DNA of 64,000 bases from Paracoccus sp. S-4012 (lineage in GTDB: Bacteria > Pseudomonadota > Alphaproteobacteria > Rhodobacterales > Rhodobacteraceae). Position numbers and translations under genes: made by a program. The DNA lies in the NCBI RefSeq assembly GCF_009674885.1, contig NZ_WKKA01000003.1:124001-188000 (forward strand). The letters are read 5' to 3'. Below are positions 29,792-38,256 of this stretch, piece by piece (the first letter of the stretch is position 1; the number at the start of each line of letters is the position of its first letter). The notes under the pieces were generated by a model. That model did not search any database. It had not been told where the DNA came from and saw nothing but the letters and a program-made list of their open reading frames with translations.

Positions 29792-30707
29792 CCTCGCGAC
29801 ACTGCCCTTCGACGACTGGGTGAACACCTTCGTGCGCGGCTGGCTGGTGCCGAACTTCCGGCCGTTCTTCCGCGCGACGCAGGTGCCGATCAGCGCCGTG
29901 CTGGACTGGCTCGATACGCTGTTCCGCTGGCTGCCGATGCTGGTGACGACGGCGCTGTTCGCGCTCGCCTCGTGGAAATGGGCCGGGCGCGGCATGGCGA
30001 TCTTCACCGTGCTCGGCTTCGCCTTCATCGACATGATCGGCCTCTGGCCCGAGACCATGACGACGCTGGCGATGGTCGTGACGGCGGTCCTCTTCTGCGC
30101 CGTGATCGGCATCCCGGCGGGCATCGTGTCGGCGCGGTCGAACCTCTTCTGGCGCATCCTGCGCCCGGTCCTGGACGTGATGCAGACGATCCCGTCCTTC
30201 GTCTATCTGGTGCCGATCGTCATGCTCTTCGGCGTCGGCATGGCGCCGGGCATCATCGCCACCATCGTCTTCGCGCTGCCGCCGATCGTGCGGCTGACGA
30301 ATCTCGGCATCCGCAACGTCCGCGGCGACCTGATCGAGGCGGCGGAGGCTTTCGGCTCGACCGGCTGGCAGATGCTGTGGGACCTGCAGCTGCCGCTGGC
30401 GATGCGCACGATCATGGCCGGGCTGAACCAGACGCTGATGCTGGCGATGTCGATGGTCGTGATCTCGGCGCTGATCGGCGCGGGCGGGCTCGGCCTGATC
30501 GTGAACACCGGCCTCGGACGCCTCGACGTGGGCGGCGCTACGGCGGGCGGCGTGGGGATCGTGATCCTTGCCATCGTGCTCGACCGCATCACGCAGGGGT
30601 TGGCCGAGCAGAACAATGTCAGCCGCATGTCGCTGCGGCAGACCCTTTCCAACGTCTTCCGGCTGCGCGGTACCGCCGCCCTGGCCGGGGTCGAGAAGGC
30701 AGGCTGA
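29775..30707 (+). CDS. proW: Glycine betaine/proline betaine ABC transporter permease
   Basis: Permease of the OpuAB/ProW family, 310 residues. An extended N-terminal segment (about 45 residues, with FDDWVNTFVRGWLVPNFRPF) is followed by about six helices. Core parts are LDVMQTIPSFVYLVPIVMLFG, the EAA loop LIEAAEAFGSTGWQMLWDLQLP and MAGLNQTLMLAMSMVVISALIG. The ATG at 29775 lies inside the end of proV. A GC palindrome lies in the 71-base gap before proX. Confidence 0.94.
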   Translation: MLSPADLATLPFDDWVNTFVRGWLVPNFRPFFRATQVPISAVLDWLDTLFRWLPMLVTTALFALASWKWAGRGMAIFTVLGFAFIDMIGLWPETMTTLAMVVTAVLFCAVIGIPAGIVSARSNLFWRILRPVLDVMQTIPSFVYLVPIVMLFGVGMAPGIIATIVFALPPIVRLTNLGIRNVRGDLIEAAEAFGSTGWQMLWDLQLPLAMRTIMAGLNQTLMLAMSMVVISALIGAGGLGLIVNTGLGRLDVGGATAGGVGIVILAIVLDRITQGLAEQNNVSRMSLRQTLSNVFRLRGTAALAGVEKAG

Positions 30708-30726
30708 ACCTGCCCGCTTCGCATGG

Positions 30727-30744
30727 CGGGCCGCGCGCGGCCCG
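30727..30744 (+). repeat. GC-rich palindrome in the proW-proX junction
   Basis: CGGGCCGC-GC-GCGGCCCG is a perfect 18-base palindrome that would fold as an RNA hairpin just before the binding-protein gene (start 30779). CCCGC at 30713-30717 can pair with GCGGG at 30726-30730 as an alternative stem. No T-run follows, so read-through is expected. Such a hairpin could protect the downstream proX mRNA end and raise binding-protein levels relative to the membrane subunits. Confidence 0.45.
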
Positions 30745-30778
30745 TCCATCCGCATTGCAAGACGAAAAGGAGACCCGG

Positions 30779-31807
30779 ATGAAACCCCGTCTCGACAAGA
30801 CCCTTACCGCCCTGGCCACCATCGCCATCATGGCGGGCGTGGCGCCGGCACTGGCGCAGGACGCGCAGCCCGGCGAGGGCACCTCCGTCACGCTGGCGCA
30901 GCCCACCTGGGATACCGGCTGGTTCCAGACCGAGATCTTCCGCCAGATGCTGCAGGAACTCGGCTACGAGGTCGGCGCGCCCATGACGCTCGACAACCCG
31001 GCCTTCTACCAGTCGGTCGGCTTCGGCGATGTCGATCTCTGGGTCGATGGCTGGTTTCCGATCCACGATCCCTACCGCCAGGCCTTCGAGGGCTCGGCCG
31101 AGATCGTCGACAACTTCACCACCGGCGGCGCGCTCGAGGGCTATCTCGTGGACAAGGCCACCGCCGAGTCGATGGGCATCACGTCGCTCGAGGATTTCAA
31201 GCGCGACGACGTGAAGGAGGCTTTCGACCGCGACGGCGATGGCCGTGCCGACATGGTCGCCTGCCCGCCCGGCTGGGGCTGCGAGACGGTGATCGAGCAT
31301 CACCTCGACGCCTATGACCTGCGCGACCATGTGAACCCGGTGAAGGCCGGCTATCCCGCCGCGATGGCCGACGCCGTCGCCGCCTACGAGTCGGGCGAGC
31401 CGATCCTGTTCTACACCTGGACGCCGAACTGGACCGTGAACGAACTCGTGCCCGGCGAGGACGTGGTCTGGATCGAGGTGCCGGAGGTCAGCCTGCCGGA
31501 GGAGATCGCCTCGCTCGCCGATGCCGCCACACGCGAGGGCGTCGAGGGCTGCGTGAACGATCCCTGCCGCCTCGGCTTCCCGGCCAACAGCATCGTCTCG
31601 GTCGCCAACAGCGCGTTCCTCGAGCAGAACCCGGCCGTGCGCGTGCTGCTGGAAGCGGCCGAGGTCGAACTGACCGACGTCTATGCCCAGAACGCGCGGA
31701 TGAACGCGGGCGACTCGGATGTCGAGGCACATGCGGCCGAGTGGATCGCCGAGAACCGGGCGGCCGTGGACGGCTGGCTCGACGCGGCCCGCAGCTCGGC
31801 GCTGTAA
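30779..31807 (+). CDS. proX: Glycine betaine/proline betaine ABC transporter substrate-binding protein
   Basis: Periplasmic receptor of the ProX/OpuAC family, 342 residues, with a Sec signal ending at ALAQD (about residue 23). Aromatic residues likely to form the ligand cage lie in PTWDTGWFQTE, VDLWVDGWFPIH and FYTWTPNWTVNEL, and a disulfide is plausible between the cysteines in ACPPGWGCE or those in GCVNDPCRLG. The ATG at 30779 is preceded by AAAAGGAGA. Third gene of proVWX, followed by a strong terminator. The ligand is a betaine or related quaternary amine by family and by the neighbouring choline genes. Confidence 0.92.
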   Translation: MKPRLDKTLTALATIAIMAGVAPALAQDAQPGEGTSVTLAQPTWDTGWFQTEIFRQMLQELGYEVGAPMTLDNPAFYQSVGFGDVDLWVDGWFPIHDPYRQAFEGSAEIVDNFTTGGALEGYLVDKATAESMGITSLEDFKRDDVKEAFDRDGDGRADMVACPPGWGCETVIEHHLDAYDLRDHVNPVKAGYPAAMADAVAAYESGEPILFYTWTPNWTVNELVPGEDVVWIEVPEVSLPEEIASLADAATREGVEGCVNDPCRLGFPANSIVSVANSAFLEQNPAVRVLLEAAEVELTDVYAQNARMNAGDSDVEAHAAEWIAENRAAVDGWLDAARSSAL

Positions 31808-31829
31808 GACAAGGGCTATGGGTTGACGA

Positions 31830-31858
31830 GGGCGGCGGGGCAACCTGCCGCCCTTTTT
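31830..31858 (+). terminator. Rho-independent terminator after proX
   Basis: A 10-base-pair stem GGGCGGCGGG/CCTGCCGCCC (one G-T pair) closes on the GNRA-type tetraloop GCAA and is followed directly by TTTTT (31854-31858). It lies 22 bases after the proX stop and should end the proVWX transcript. This is the clearest intrinsic terminator in the window. Confidence 0.9.
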
Positions 31859-31935
31859 CATCCTGTGATGGGAACGCGGCCTCCTGCACGGCGTCGCTTG
31901 CGCGCGCAGGGTCGCGCAGGCAAACATTTGCCGTC

Positions 31936-33807
31936 ATGTCCGTGGTCTATCTCGATCACTTCAGCCTCAGCCGGTCCCCCTTCGGGAGCGCGCCAGAGCC
32001 GGCCCTGTTCCACAACGCTTCGGGCCATCAGCAGGCCCTCGACTGGATCGAGAGCCGGGTCGCCGCGCGTGCGCCGGTCCTCGTGCTGACGGGCGAGGAG
32101 GGCATCGGCAAGACCACGCTTCTGCGGCTCCTGCGGGAGCGGCGCGAGGGTGCGTGGGCCATCGCGCTCGTCTCGGCCTTCCGCGCGCACCCCGGCCGCG
32201 TCCTCGTGGAGGCGCGCGACCTCTTCGGCCTTTCGGGCGAGCGGGACGGCCCGGCCCTCGCCGCCGACCAGATCCGCCGCTTTGCCGCAGACCGGCAGGC
32301 GCAGGGCGGTTTCGTCCTGCTGATGGTGGATGACGCGCAGGCGCTCGGGGTCGAGGGACTCGCGGCGCTGCAGGCGCTCGCCCTCGACAGCCGTGCGGGC
32401 GGCGCGTTGACGCTGCTGCTGGCGGGGCGGCCGGAACTGCGCGGGCTGCTGAACGCGCCGGAACTGCAGCAGCTGCAGACGGCGCAGAACGCCCACGCGG
32501 TGCTGCCGCCGCTCGGCAGCGCCGAGACCGCCGCGTATGTCGCCCACCGGCTGGAGCGGGCGGGCGCGCGCGAGCCGATCTTCGATCCCGGCGCGATGCA
32601 GGTGCTGCATTACTTCGGCCTCGGCGTCCCACGGCTGATCAACATCATGGCGCGCTACTGCCTGATGACCGCGGCGGCGGAAGGGGTGACGGAGCTGGAT
32701 GGTCCCTGGGTCGGCGCGGCGCTGCACGAGGCGAGCGCGGCAGGCGTGCTGAGCCAGCTCGAGGAGCTGGCTGCTGCGGAGGGGTTGGCGCAGGCCGCGC
32801 CCGAGCCGGCGACGGCGGCCACGGTCTCGGCAGCACCGCCGGAGGATGCGCCGCTGACCGGCGGGGGCGCGGCGGTTTCTGAAGCCAAAGCGGCGGAGCC
32901 GCGCCGAGAGCCGCCGACTGGCCGGCCTGCCGGCGAACGCGCCCATCGCCCGGTGCTGAGGTCTGACGCGCTGCGCGGCGCGACCCGTGCGGATGCCGTG
33001 CCGCCCGGCGCTGCCGCGGCGTCGGTCCATGGATCGGTCGCCAAGTCCCGTCCGCAGGCGCCGCCCCCGCGCCGCCGCGTCGGACTGGGGCTGTCGGCCG
33101 CGGTGGCCATCCTGGTCCTCGGCACCGGTTTCGCCTGGCTTCAGGGGCGTCACACCGAGACGCCTTCGCCTGGCCAAGCCACGAAACCGGCGGCGACCCT
33201 CGCCGCGCCGGGCCGGACGGCCCTGCGGCCGCCGGACCAGCGGCCCGCTCCGCTCCCGTCCCCCGTCGCCGTCACCCCCGAGCCCGACGTTGCCGCCCTG
33301 ATGCAGCGCGCCCTCGCGGTCGAGGCCACCGACCCCGCCGAAGCGGCCCTCGCCTATGCCCGCGCCGCGCTCCGCGGACGGGCGCGGGCGGCCTGGTATC
33401 TCGGCCAGATGCACGAGACCGGGTCCGGCCTCGCGCCCGCGCCGCTCATGGCCCGGCTATGGTATGCCGCCGCCGCCGACCTGCCGTCTGCGCAGCAGCG
33501 GCTGCAGGCCCTGTCGGCCGCCGATGGGACCACCGGAACGCCGCGCGCCGCCATTCCGGTCTTTCACGCCCGGCTGGACAGCGGCGGCAGCGAGATGATC
33601 TGGCACCAACCGCAAGGCGCCACCCCCGCGCGCTTCCGCGTCGAACTGACCGGCCCCGCGGGCGAGCCGCTTCCGGCGATGGAGACGGCGGTGCCGGGGC
33701 TGATCGTCCGGTTCCCGGTCGGCGCGTGGCGTGTGACCGCGATCGGCCCCGACGGCTCGGAGAGCGAGCCCTCGGCCTTGGCGCGGATGCTTCCGGCGGA
33801 CGACTGA
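31936..33807 (+). CDS. ExeA/GspA-like AAA ATPase with membrane anchor and Sel1-like tail
   Basis: A 623-residue protein. The N-terminal ATPase resembles ExeA-type proteins: YLDHFSLSRSPFGSAPEPAL, Walker A GEEGIGKTT (residues 53-61), Walker B FVLLMVDDAQAL and LLLAGRPELRGLL. A low-complexity Ala/Pro linker (about 280-380) leads to one membrane helix at 382-402 (VGLGLSAAVAILVLGTGFAWL). The periplasmic part contains a Sel1/TPR-like segment ([30 protein letters not shown]) and a beta-like C-terminal domain. ExeA partners in secretin assembly; no secretin, pilus or type II secretion gene is in the window, so its role is unknown. It converges on the TAXI gene with a 10-base gap. Confidence 0.8.
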   Translation: MSVVYLDHFSLSRSPFGSAPEPALFHNASGHQQALDWIESRVAARAPVLVLTGEEGIGKTTLLRLLRERREGAWAIALVSAFRAHPGRVLVEARDLFGLSGERDGPALAADQIRRFAADRQAQGGFVLLMVDDAQALGVEGLAALQALALDSRAGGALTLLLAGRPELRGLLNAPELQQLQTAQNAHAVLPPLGSAETAAYVAHRLERAGAREPIFDPGAMQVLHYFGLGVPRLINIMARYCLMTAAAEGVTELDGPWVGAALHEASAAGVLSQLEELAAAEGLAQAAPEPATAATVSAAPPEDAPLTGGGAAVSEAKAAEPRREPPTGRPAGERAHRPVLRSDALRGATRADAVPPGAAAASVHGSVAKSRPQAPPPRRRVGLGLSAAVAILVLGTGFAWLQGRHTETPSPGQATKPAATLAAPGRTALRPPDQRPAPLPSPVAVTPEPDVAALMQRALAVEATDPAEAALAYARAALRGRARAAWYLGQMHETGSGLAPAPLMARLWYAAAADLPSAQQRLQALSAADGTTGTPRAAIPVFHARLDSGGSEMIWHQPQGATPARFRVELTGPAGEPLPAMETAVPGLIVRFPVGAWRVTAIGPDGSESEPSALARMLPADD

Positions 33808-33817
33808 CGGCCCCGGA

Positions 33818-34885
33818 TCAGCAGCCGATGGTCGCGCAGATATATTGCCTGTAGGCGCGGTTCGCCTCGCTCTCGCCTGTCGCGTCCTCGGAGGCGGCGG
33901 GCGCCGGGCTGGCGATCGGCGTCGCGCATTGCAGCTGGTAGTCGGGCTGGATCCCCTGGTTGACGCAGTCGCCGATGTCCCAGCCCGGCGGAATGTCCTG
34001 CAGATCGACATTCTTCCACTTGGGATGCCCGGTTTCCTGCAACTGCGGCAGCCGCGTCAGCATCAGGTTCGAGAGGTCGGACACCGCCTTGCAGCTCTGC
34101 CGGTGATAGCTGTTGCCGCCGAGGTCGTAGTCATAAGTCATCAGCAGCGCCTTGACGGCGATGCCCTCGACCGGCTCGGGCTGGAACGGATAGGTGTTCG
34201 CGGGGATGGTCGCCGTGTCGTAGACGCTTCGCAGCGTGTCATCCACGATCGGCACCAGATGGAACCGCTCGCCGTCGATGTCGCCCTCGGCAAAAAGTGC
34301 GGTCGGCGCGCCCGCGACATAGAAGAAGGCGTCGATCTCGCCGGCCTTCAGCGCCGGCAGCGCGTCGATCTGCGAGATCAGGCGGCGCTCGGCCGGCTCG
34401 GTTCCGGTCAGGTCGAGGACCAGCGAGGCGGTCAGGTAGGTGCCGCTGTTCTCGACCCCGATCGCCACGCGCTTGCCGGCGAGGTCGGCGAGGCTGTCGA
34501 TGTCCGATGTGGCGAGGAGATGGACCTCCTCGTCATAGAGGGGAAAGGCGATCCGCACGCCGAAGATCGCCCGCGCCACATCGGGATCGTCGGCGGAATA
34601 GGTGCGCAGGTATTCCAGCACGTCGCTCTGCACGATGCCGAACTGGGTGTTGCGGCGCGTGCGGACGGCCATGAAGTTCTCGAGCGAGCCCGCCGATTCG
34701 ACCACCTCCAGCGTCTGGCCGCATTCGGCCATCAGCCCGGCCAGATCGCGGCCGATCTGGATATAGGTGCCGGTCGCGCCGCCGGTCATCACCGCCTTGT
34801 CGAAATCCTGCGCGGCGGCAGGACCCGCCGCGAGTGCCAGCAGCGCGCCCAGCGCCGCGCCGAGCCAGCTTGTCCTGCGCATCAT
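33818..34885 (-). CDS. TAXI-family TRAP transporter solute-binding protein
   Basis: A 355-residue secreted receptor of the TAXI (TRAP-associated extracytoplasmic immunogenic) type. A signal peptide ends at AGPAAAQD. The family core is seen in VMTGGATGTYIQIGRDLAGLM, FGIVQSDVLEYL, LAGKRVAIGVENSGTYLTA and FFYVAGAPTALFAEGD. The C-terminal extension after residue 325 contains a Pro/Ala/Ser linker and ends YRQYICATIGC. No DctQM permease gene is adjacent, so it is an orphan receptor or serves another transporter or sensor. It lies 38 bases downstream of the coiled-coil gene and is probably co-transcribed with it. Confidence 0.88.
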   Translation of the reverse strand: MMRRTSWLGAALGALLALAAGPAAAQDFDKAVMTGGATGTYIQIGRDLAGLMAECGQTLEVVESAGSLENFMAVRTRRNTQFGIVQSDVLEYLRTYSADDPDVARAIFGVRIAFPLYDEEVHLLATSDIDSLADLAGKRVAIGVENSGTYLTASLVLDLTGTEPAERRLISQIDALPALKAGEIDAFFYVAGAPTALFAEGDIDGERFHLVPIVDDTLRSVYDTATIPANTYPFQPEPVEGIAVKALLMTYDYDLGGNSYHRQSCKAVSDLSNLMLTRLPQLQETGHPKWKNVDLQDIPPGWDIGDCVNQGIQPDYQLQCATPIASPAPAASEDATGESEANRAYRQYICATIGC

Positions 34886-34923
34886 TCGCTCCCTTTCGCT
34901 TTCGGCTCCGCGAGCCGGAGATG

Positions 34924-37134
34924 TCAGTTGCAGGGGCCGAGCTCCACGACCAGCGCGAGCAGGCTCTGGCGGTTGATCTGGCCATAGGCCGCGCGCAGGG
35001 CCTCTGGCGCACATTCCCCTTCGGTCAGGCGGCGCTGCAACTCGGCCCGTTCGGGGCCGGTGCCGAGCGCGGGTGCGCTTGCAAGCGCGGCCTCGATCTG
35101 CTGCGCCGTCCATCGTCCCGGCGGCGTCTCGGCGGCAGGCGCGGCGGCGACCGGCTGCCCGGCCGGGGCGGGCGCAAGCTCCTGCTTCTGGGCGGTCAGC
35201 CCGGCGATTTCCTGCTCGAGCGCGCCGCGCGACGCCGCCATCTGCTGCAGCTGCGCCTCGGCCTCGGCCAAGGCCGCCTGCGTGGTCGCAAGGCGATCCT
35301 GCGCCGCGGTGGAAGCCTGCACCGCCTCGTCGCGGCGGCGCTCGGCCTCCTCGGCCGCCGCCGTCGCGGCCGTCTCCCGGGTCGTCGCTTCCTCCAGCCC
35401 TTGCCGCAGATCGGCCTCGGCCTGCTGGGTCTGGCTCAACGCCGCCTCCGCCTCGCTCCGGCGCTCGTCGAGGGCGGCGATCTCGTCCTCGGCCGCGTCC
35501 CGCTGCGCGGCGAGGTCGGCCGTCTGCTGCTGCGTCCGGTTCAGGGCGGCCTCGGCCTCGACACGGCGGGCGTCGAGGGCTGCGAGCGCCTCCTCCGCCG
35601 CGCCGTGCTGCGCCGTCAGATCGGCGGCCTGCTGCTGCGTGGCGCCTAGCGTTTCCCGAAGCGCCGCGATCTGCTGCTCCAGTTCGCCGCGCTGCTGCCC
35701 GAGGTCGGCGAGCCGCGCCTCGGAGTCGGCCGTCTGCTGCCGCATCTCGGCAAGCTGCGCCTCCGCATCGGCCAGCGCGGCCTCCTCCTCGCCCCGGCGC
35801 GCCTCGGCTTCACGCTGCGCGGTGAGTTCCTGCTGCACGGCCTCCAATTGCGAGGCGAGCCCGTCGCGGGCCGCCTCGGCCTCCTGCCGCGCGGCCTTGG
35901 CTTCCGCCAGCCGGGCCTGCGCGTCGGCGAGCGCGGCCGGATCTTCGCCCGCGTTGGCCTCGGATTCGCGCAGTGCGGTGAGTTCCTGCTGGACCGCTTC
36001 CAGCTGTGCGGCGAGGTCGGCGCGCCCGGCTTCAGCCGCCAGCCGCGCGGTGTCCGCTTCGGCGAGCCGCGCTTCCGCATCGGCCAGTGCCGCCTGATCC
36101 TCGCCCGCCGTTGCCTCCGCCTCGCGCGACGCGGTGAGTTCCTGCTGGACCGTCTCCAGTTGCGAGGCCAGATCGGCGCGCGCCGTCTCGGCCTCCTGTC
36201 GCGCCGTGTCGGCTTCGGCGAGACGCGCCTCCGCATCGGCCAGTGCCGCCTGATCTTCGCTTGCCGTTGCCTGAGCCTCGCGCAGCCCGGCGAGTTCCTG
36301 CTGGACCGTCTCCAGTTGCGAGGCCAGACCGGCGCGCGCCGTCTCGGCCTCCTGCCGCGCGGTGTCGGCTTCGGCGAGACGCGCCTCCGCATCGGCCAGC
36401 GCCGCCTCATTCTCCTTCGCGCCGCTATCGCGCAGTGCGGCCAGTTCCTGCTCCATCGCCTCCACCCGCGAGGTCAGCGCGGCCTTCTCGGCCTCCGACT
36501 CCTTCAGCGCGGCATCCGCTTCGGCGAGCCGCGCGTTCAGGGCCTCCAGTTCCTCTCCCGCAGCCGCCGGTGCCCCGGCGCGCGCCGCCGTCGCGCCCTC
36601 TTCGGCGCTGCCGAGCGCGTCCTCGCGTGCGGCAAGGGCCGCCTGCGCCGTCGCGAGCCATTGCTCCGCCGATGCCGCGTCGGCACGCGCGCTTTCCAGT
36701 TGCACGGCCAGTTCCTGCGCGTGGGCCTCGGCGGCCTGCCGCTGCTCGGCAGTGGCTGCGGGGGAAGCCGCGGTCGCCTGCGCGGCCCGCAGCTCCTCGG
36801 TCCGCTGGCTCAGCATCTGGTTGATGGAGGCCGCCCATTCCTCTGCCGCGCGAGCTTCGGCCCTCGCTGCATCCAGCTCATCGGAGAGGGCTGCGAGCCG
36901 CGCTTCCGTTTCGCCGGCGGGTTCGGCCTGGGCCTGTCCCGCCGCCAGCTCGGCCCGCATGGCGTCGATCTGGCTGCGCAAGCTGGCGGCCTCGTCCTCC
37001 ATCAGGACGATGATCTCGCGCAATGCGGCGGCCTGTTCCTGGGTCGGCAAGTCTTCCGGGGCACCGCTGCCCTGCGCGAGAGCGGCGCCTGCCATCACGG
37101 CCCATAATCCACTTGCGGCAAGAAATCTGTTCAT
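34924..37134 (-). CDS. Secreted coiled-coil repeat protein, function unknown
   Basis: A 736-residue protein with a signal peptide (cleavage after GAALAQ, about residue 21). Nearly all of it, from residue 30 to about 635, is Ala/Glu/Gln-rich heptad sequence predicted to be a long coiled coil. Residues 247-454 are four tandem 52-residue repeats beginning ADAEARLAEADTARQEAE or close variants, with a degenerate fifth unit on the N-terminal side. A short globular end follows (APALGTGPERAELQRRL to VVELGPCN), with cysteines in EGEC and GPCN. It resembles TolA/peptidoglycan-associated coiled coils only in composition. Translation start at 37134. Upstream of, and likely in an operon with, the TAXI receptor. 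Confidence 0.75.
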   Translation of the reverse strand: MNRFLAASGLWAVMAGAALAQGSGAPEDLPTQEQAAALREIIVLMEDEAASLRSQIDAMRAELAAGQAQAEPAGETEARLAALSDELDAARAEARAAEEWAASINQMLSQRTEELRAAQATAASPAATAEQRQAAEAHAQELAVQLESARADAASAEQWLATAQAALAAREDALGSAEEGATAARAGAPAAAGEELEALNARLAEADAALKESEAEKAALTSRVEAMEQELAALRDSGAKENEAALADAEARLAEADTARQEAETARAGLASQLETVQQELAGLREAQATASEDQAALADAEARLAEADTARQEAETARADLASQLETVQQELTASREAEATAGEDQAALADAEARLAEADTARLAAEAGRADLAAQLEAVQQELTALRESEANAGEDPAALADAQARLAEAKAARQEAEAARDGLASQLEAVQQELTAQREAEARRGEEEAALADAEAQLAEMRQQTADSEARLADLGQQRGELEQQIAALRETLGATQQQAADLTAQHGAAEEALAALDARRVEAEAALNRTQQQTADLAAQRDAAEDEIAALDERRSEAEAALSQTQQAEADLRQGLEEATTRETAATAAAEEAERRRDEAVQASTAAQDRLATTQAALAEAEAQLQQMAASRGALEQEIAGLTAQKQELAPAPAGQPVAAAPAAETPPGRWTAQQIEAALASAPALGTGPERAELQRRLTEGECAPEALRAAYGQINRQSLLALVVELGPCN
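35773..36396 (-). repeat. Four tandem 156-base repeats inside the coiled-coil gene
   Basis: On the minus strand four units of exactly 156 bases (36396-36241, 36240-36085, 36084-35929, 35928-35773) encode four 52-residue copies. The first two are nearly identical at DNA level; the last two have diverged. Equal lengths without indels fit duplication by recombination followed by selection for the heptad register. Copy number may vary between strains. Confidence 0.85.
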
Positions 37135-37231
37135 CTGCCACCCCGCTTGCCGTCATCAAGCGCAACGCCCCCCATAGCTGTCAAGCGTGACCGTCATGCG
37201 GGCGAAAATCGCCGCGGAGGCTCGCCCCGGA

Positions 37232-38131
37232 TCAGAGCGGCCGCGTCTCGCGCACATGGGCCTCGAAGAAGTCCGAGAAGGTCGCGACCCGCAGCGGCAG
37301 CCGCTCGTAGGGCGGATAGTAGAGCGTCAGCCAGATTTCCGGCACCGACCAGCCGGGCAGCACCTCCGCCAGCCGGCCCGCGGCAAGGTCCTCCGCCACG
37401 ATGAAGCGCGGCAGCAGCGCGATACCCTCGCCGTTCAGCGCCAGTTGCGCCAGCAGGTCGCCATTGTCGGCGCTGAAGGGGCCCTCGGCCTTGTGGCTCC
37501 GGCGGCTGGCGCCGTTCGACAACTCCCATGTCTCGGTGGCGGCGCCCGAGCGGTAGCCGAGGCAGGCATGGCCGGCGAGGTCGCCCGGTGTCCGGGGCGT
37601 GCCGCGCGCGGCCAGATAGCCGGGCGCCGCGACGAGGAGGCGGTGCACGCGGCAGATCTTGCGCCAGATGGTGGACTTGTCAGAGGGCGGGCCGGAGATG
37701 CGGATGGCGAGGTCGTAGTCGTCCTCGACGATATCCACGAAGTTGTCGTCCAGGTTCAGCGCCACATGCGTCTGCGGGTAGAGCGCGGCGAATTGCGACA
37801 GCACCGCCGGCAGCACCCGCACCGCGAGCGATGTCGGCACGCTGATCCGCAGCAGGCCCGAGGTGATGCCCTGTGCCTCGCGCGTCTCCTCGGCCGCCTC
37901 CGAGAGGCCCTCCGACAGCGGCGCCACCCGCGCGGCGTAGACCGCCCCGGCCGAGGTCAGCGAGACCTGGCGCGTGGTGCGGATCAGGAGCTGCACGCCA
38001 AGCTGGGCCTCGAGCGCGGCAATGGTGCGGGTGACGGAAGGTGGCGTGAGGCCGAGTTGCCGGGCGGCGGCCGCGAAGCTCTGCTGCTCGACCACGGCGA
38101 GGAAGACGCGGATGGATTCGAGTTCGCCCAT
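37232..38131 (-). CDS. LysR-family transcriptional regulator
   Basis: A 299-residue LysR regulator. The winged helix-turn-helix is at residues 1-60 (MGELESIRVFLAVVEQQSFA, LGLTPPSVTRTIAALEAQLG). The effector domain follows (SGLLRISVPTSLAVRVLPAVL to the end). It belongs to the large CrgA/AaeR-like branch with no assigned ligand. The gene is divergent from the small three-repeat secreted protein (start 38257), with 125 bases between the starts, the typical arrangement for a LysR regulator and its target. It runs toward the coiled-coil gene but is not co-directional with an enzyme that would reveal its effector. Confidence 0.92.
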   Translation of the reverse strand: MGELESIRVFLAVVEQQSFAAAARQLGLTPPSVTRTIAALEAQLGVQLLIRTTRQVSLTSAGAVYAARVAPLSEGLSEAAEETREAQGITSGLLRISVPTSLAVRVLPAVLSQFAALYPQTHVALNLDDNFVDIVEDDYDLAIRISGPPSDKSTIWRKICRVHRLLVAAPGYLAARGTPRTPGDLAGHACLGYRSGAATETWELSNGASRRSHKAEGPFSADNGDLLAQLALNGEGIALLPRFIVAEDLAAGRLAEVLPGWSVPEIWLTLYYPPYERLPLRVATFSDFFEAHVRETRPL

Positions 38132-38256
38132 GCTGTCACCGTTACCTCCTATGCAACGATGAATGCCGGATTATGGACGTTCAAGCAACAGGTGAGAGGG
38201 CCTATCTCCTTGGGCATAGCGAAACACCCACACCCCAAGGGGAAGAGGAGACCACC

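Noticed and set aside
38159..38174. ATGAATGCCGGATTAT as a LysR T-N11-A site between the LysR gene and the three-repeat gene
   Set aside because: The arms are imperfect and the T-N11-A spacing is not met; a LysR site is expected here but this is not convincing.
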